A DNA stretch of 64,000 nucleotides from Terfezia claveryi (taxonomy: Eukaryota > Ascomycota > Pezizomycetes > Pezizales > Pezizaceae): positions 62,001 through 126,000 of the forward strand of contig WHUX01000027.1 in assembly GCA_015179025.1 (NCBI GenBank). The letters are read 5' to 3'. The notes below the pieces were generated by a model. That model ran no database searches and was not told the origin of the DNA. It saw only the letters and a program-made list of their open reading frames with translations. The position numbers and the translations under genes were made by a program. Each line of letters opens with the position of its first letter. Position 1 is the first letter of the stretch. Of this stretch, positions 63,640 through 64,000 are shown piece by piece.

Positions 63640-64000
63640 TTAAAGCCTATCATAACATAGAGCAAAACATCGCTCCGCGCTGAATCTAAATTAACTATGT
63701 CCGACATTGCAAGCAACGATCCCAACACCCGTCACTAAGTACATACATAAGCAACACATTCTCCCACAGTAACGCATTATTCCCACAATACGTGGCTTGT
63801 ATTATTTGTTCCTCGACCTGGCACTCCCACTTTGGAAGTATTACGATTAGTGGGTGACCTGGAAAACAAGGGGATATGCAATCTTAAGCGCAGCTACCGC
63901 CATTTACAACAATACATCCATGAGGCTCCCTGCGGCAGTGTGGAGCTCCGGAACTGCTTGTGCTTTGTGTGAAAACCTGTTCTGCTTCCCTTTAGGGAAA
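63640..64000 (+). pseudogene. Cys/His family member 6, C-terminal part, runs off the right edge
   Basis: The only family copy on the plus strand. Text: QYVACIICSSTWHSHFGSIT, a shift of frame near 63851, NKGICNLKRSYRHLQQYIHE, another one-base shift near 63930, then ACALCENLFC up to the window end. At least two frameshifts, so a pseudogene. The rest lies beyond the window. Confidence 0.7.

Noticed and set aside
1..64000. tRNA genes
   Set aside because: I looked for A/B-box and cloverleaf-like text by eye and found none that I could support; a covariance search would decide.

Overview
The window reads as a repeat-dense, gene-poor stretch of a filamentous fungus, most likely a Pezizomycotina ascomycete. 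The reasons are a fungal-type 5S rRNA gene of 119 nt, short introns (52-60 nt) with TACTAAT-like branch sites in a hAT transposase, chromodomain Ty3/gypsy elements, fungal pogo transposases, a Tad-like LINE tail, and in-frame stops in old elements that are mostly CpA-to-TpA or TpG-to-TpA transitions, the pattern left by repeat-induced point mutation (RIP). I cannot name the species. No conserved housekeeping protein gene is recognisable.

Layout. 1-2.8 kb: an open reading frame running off the left edge (minus) and a 5' fragment of a Ty1/copia element (minus). 2.8-8.6 kb: AT-rich DNA, a 23-bp minisatellite and a solo-LTR-like insertion swollen by an 18-bp repeat. 8.6-16.4 kb: two broken copies of an unrecognised gene family in otherwise empty DNA. 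16.4-25.5 kb: an intact-length 5S rRNA gene, then a second 5S gene split at an internal TA by a 2.6-kb pogo transposon, itself split by a 6.1-kb copia element. 25.6-28.9 kb: two small hypothetical ORFs, two LINE 3' ends and an orphan copy of the 3' flank of the gene family. 29.16-47.46 kb: one 18.3-kb nest. A pogo element (TA target duplication) carries a decayed gypsy element (ACCCA target duplication), whose 5' LTR was hit by a hAT element, and a second, very young gypsy element (GGGGG target duplication, near-identical LTRs). 47.5-64 kb: sparse DNA with MITE-like inverted repeats, a 236-aa protein with an internal duplication, and four more members of the gene family, one of them intact (359 aa).

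How the parts work together. Almost all coding capacity belongs to mobile elements. The two gypsy families differ in LTR and protein sequence, yet both place the same heptamer, G GGA AAA, in the same gag codon context just before the gag stop, followed after 5-6 nt by a perfect 7-8 bp stem, with pol in the -1 frame. This is strong sequence evidence for programmed -1 ribosomal frameshifting. The non-transposon content worth most attention is the Cys/His-rich gene family (six coding copies, five broken, plus repeated 3' flanks). A recurring TAGTCTGGTTGG motif that forms the ends of small inverted-repeat elements is the other main unexplained signal.
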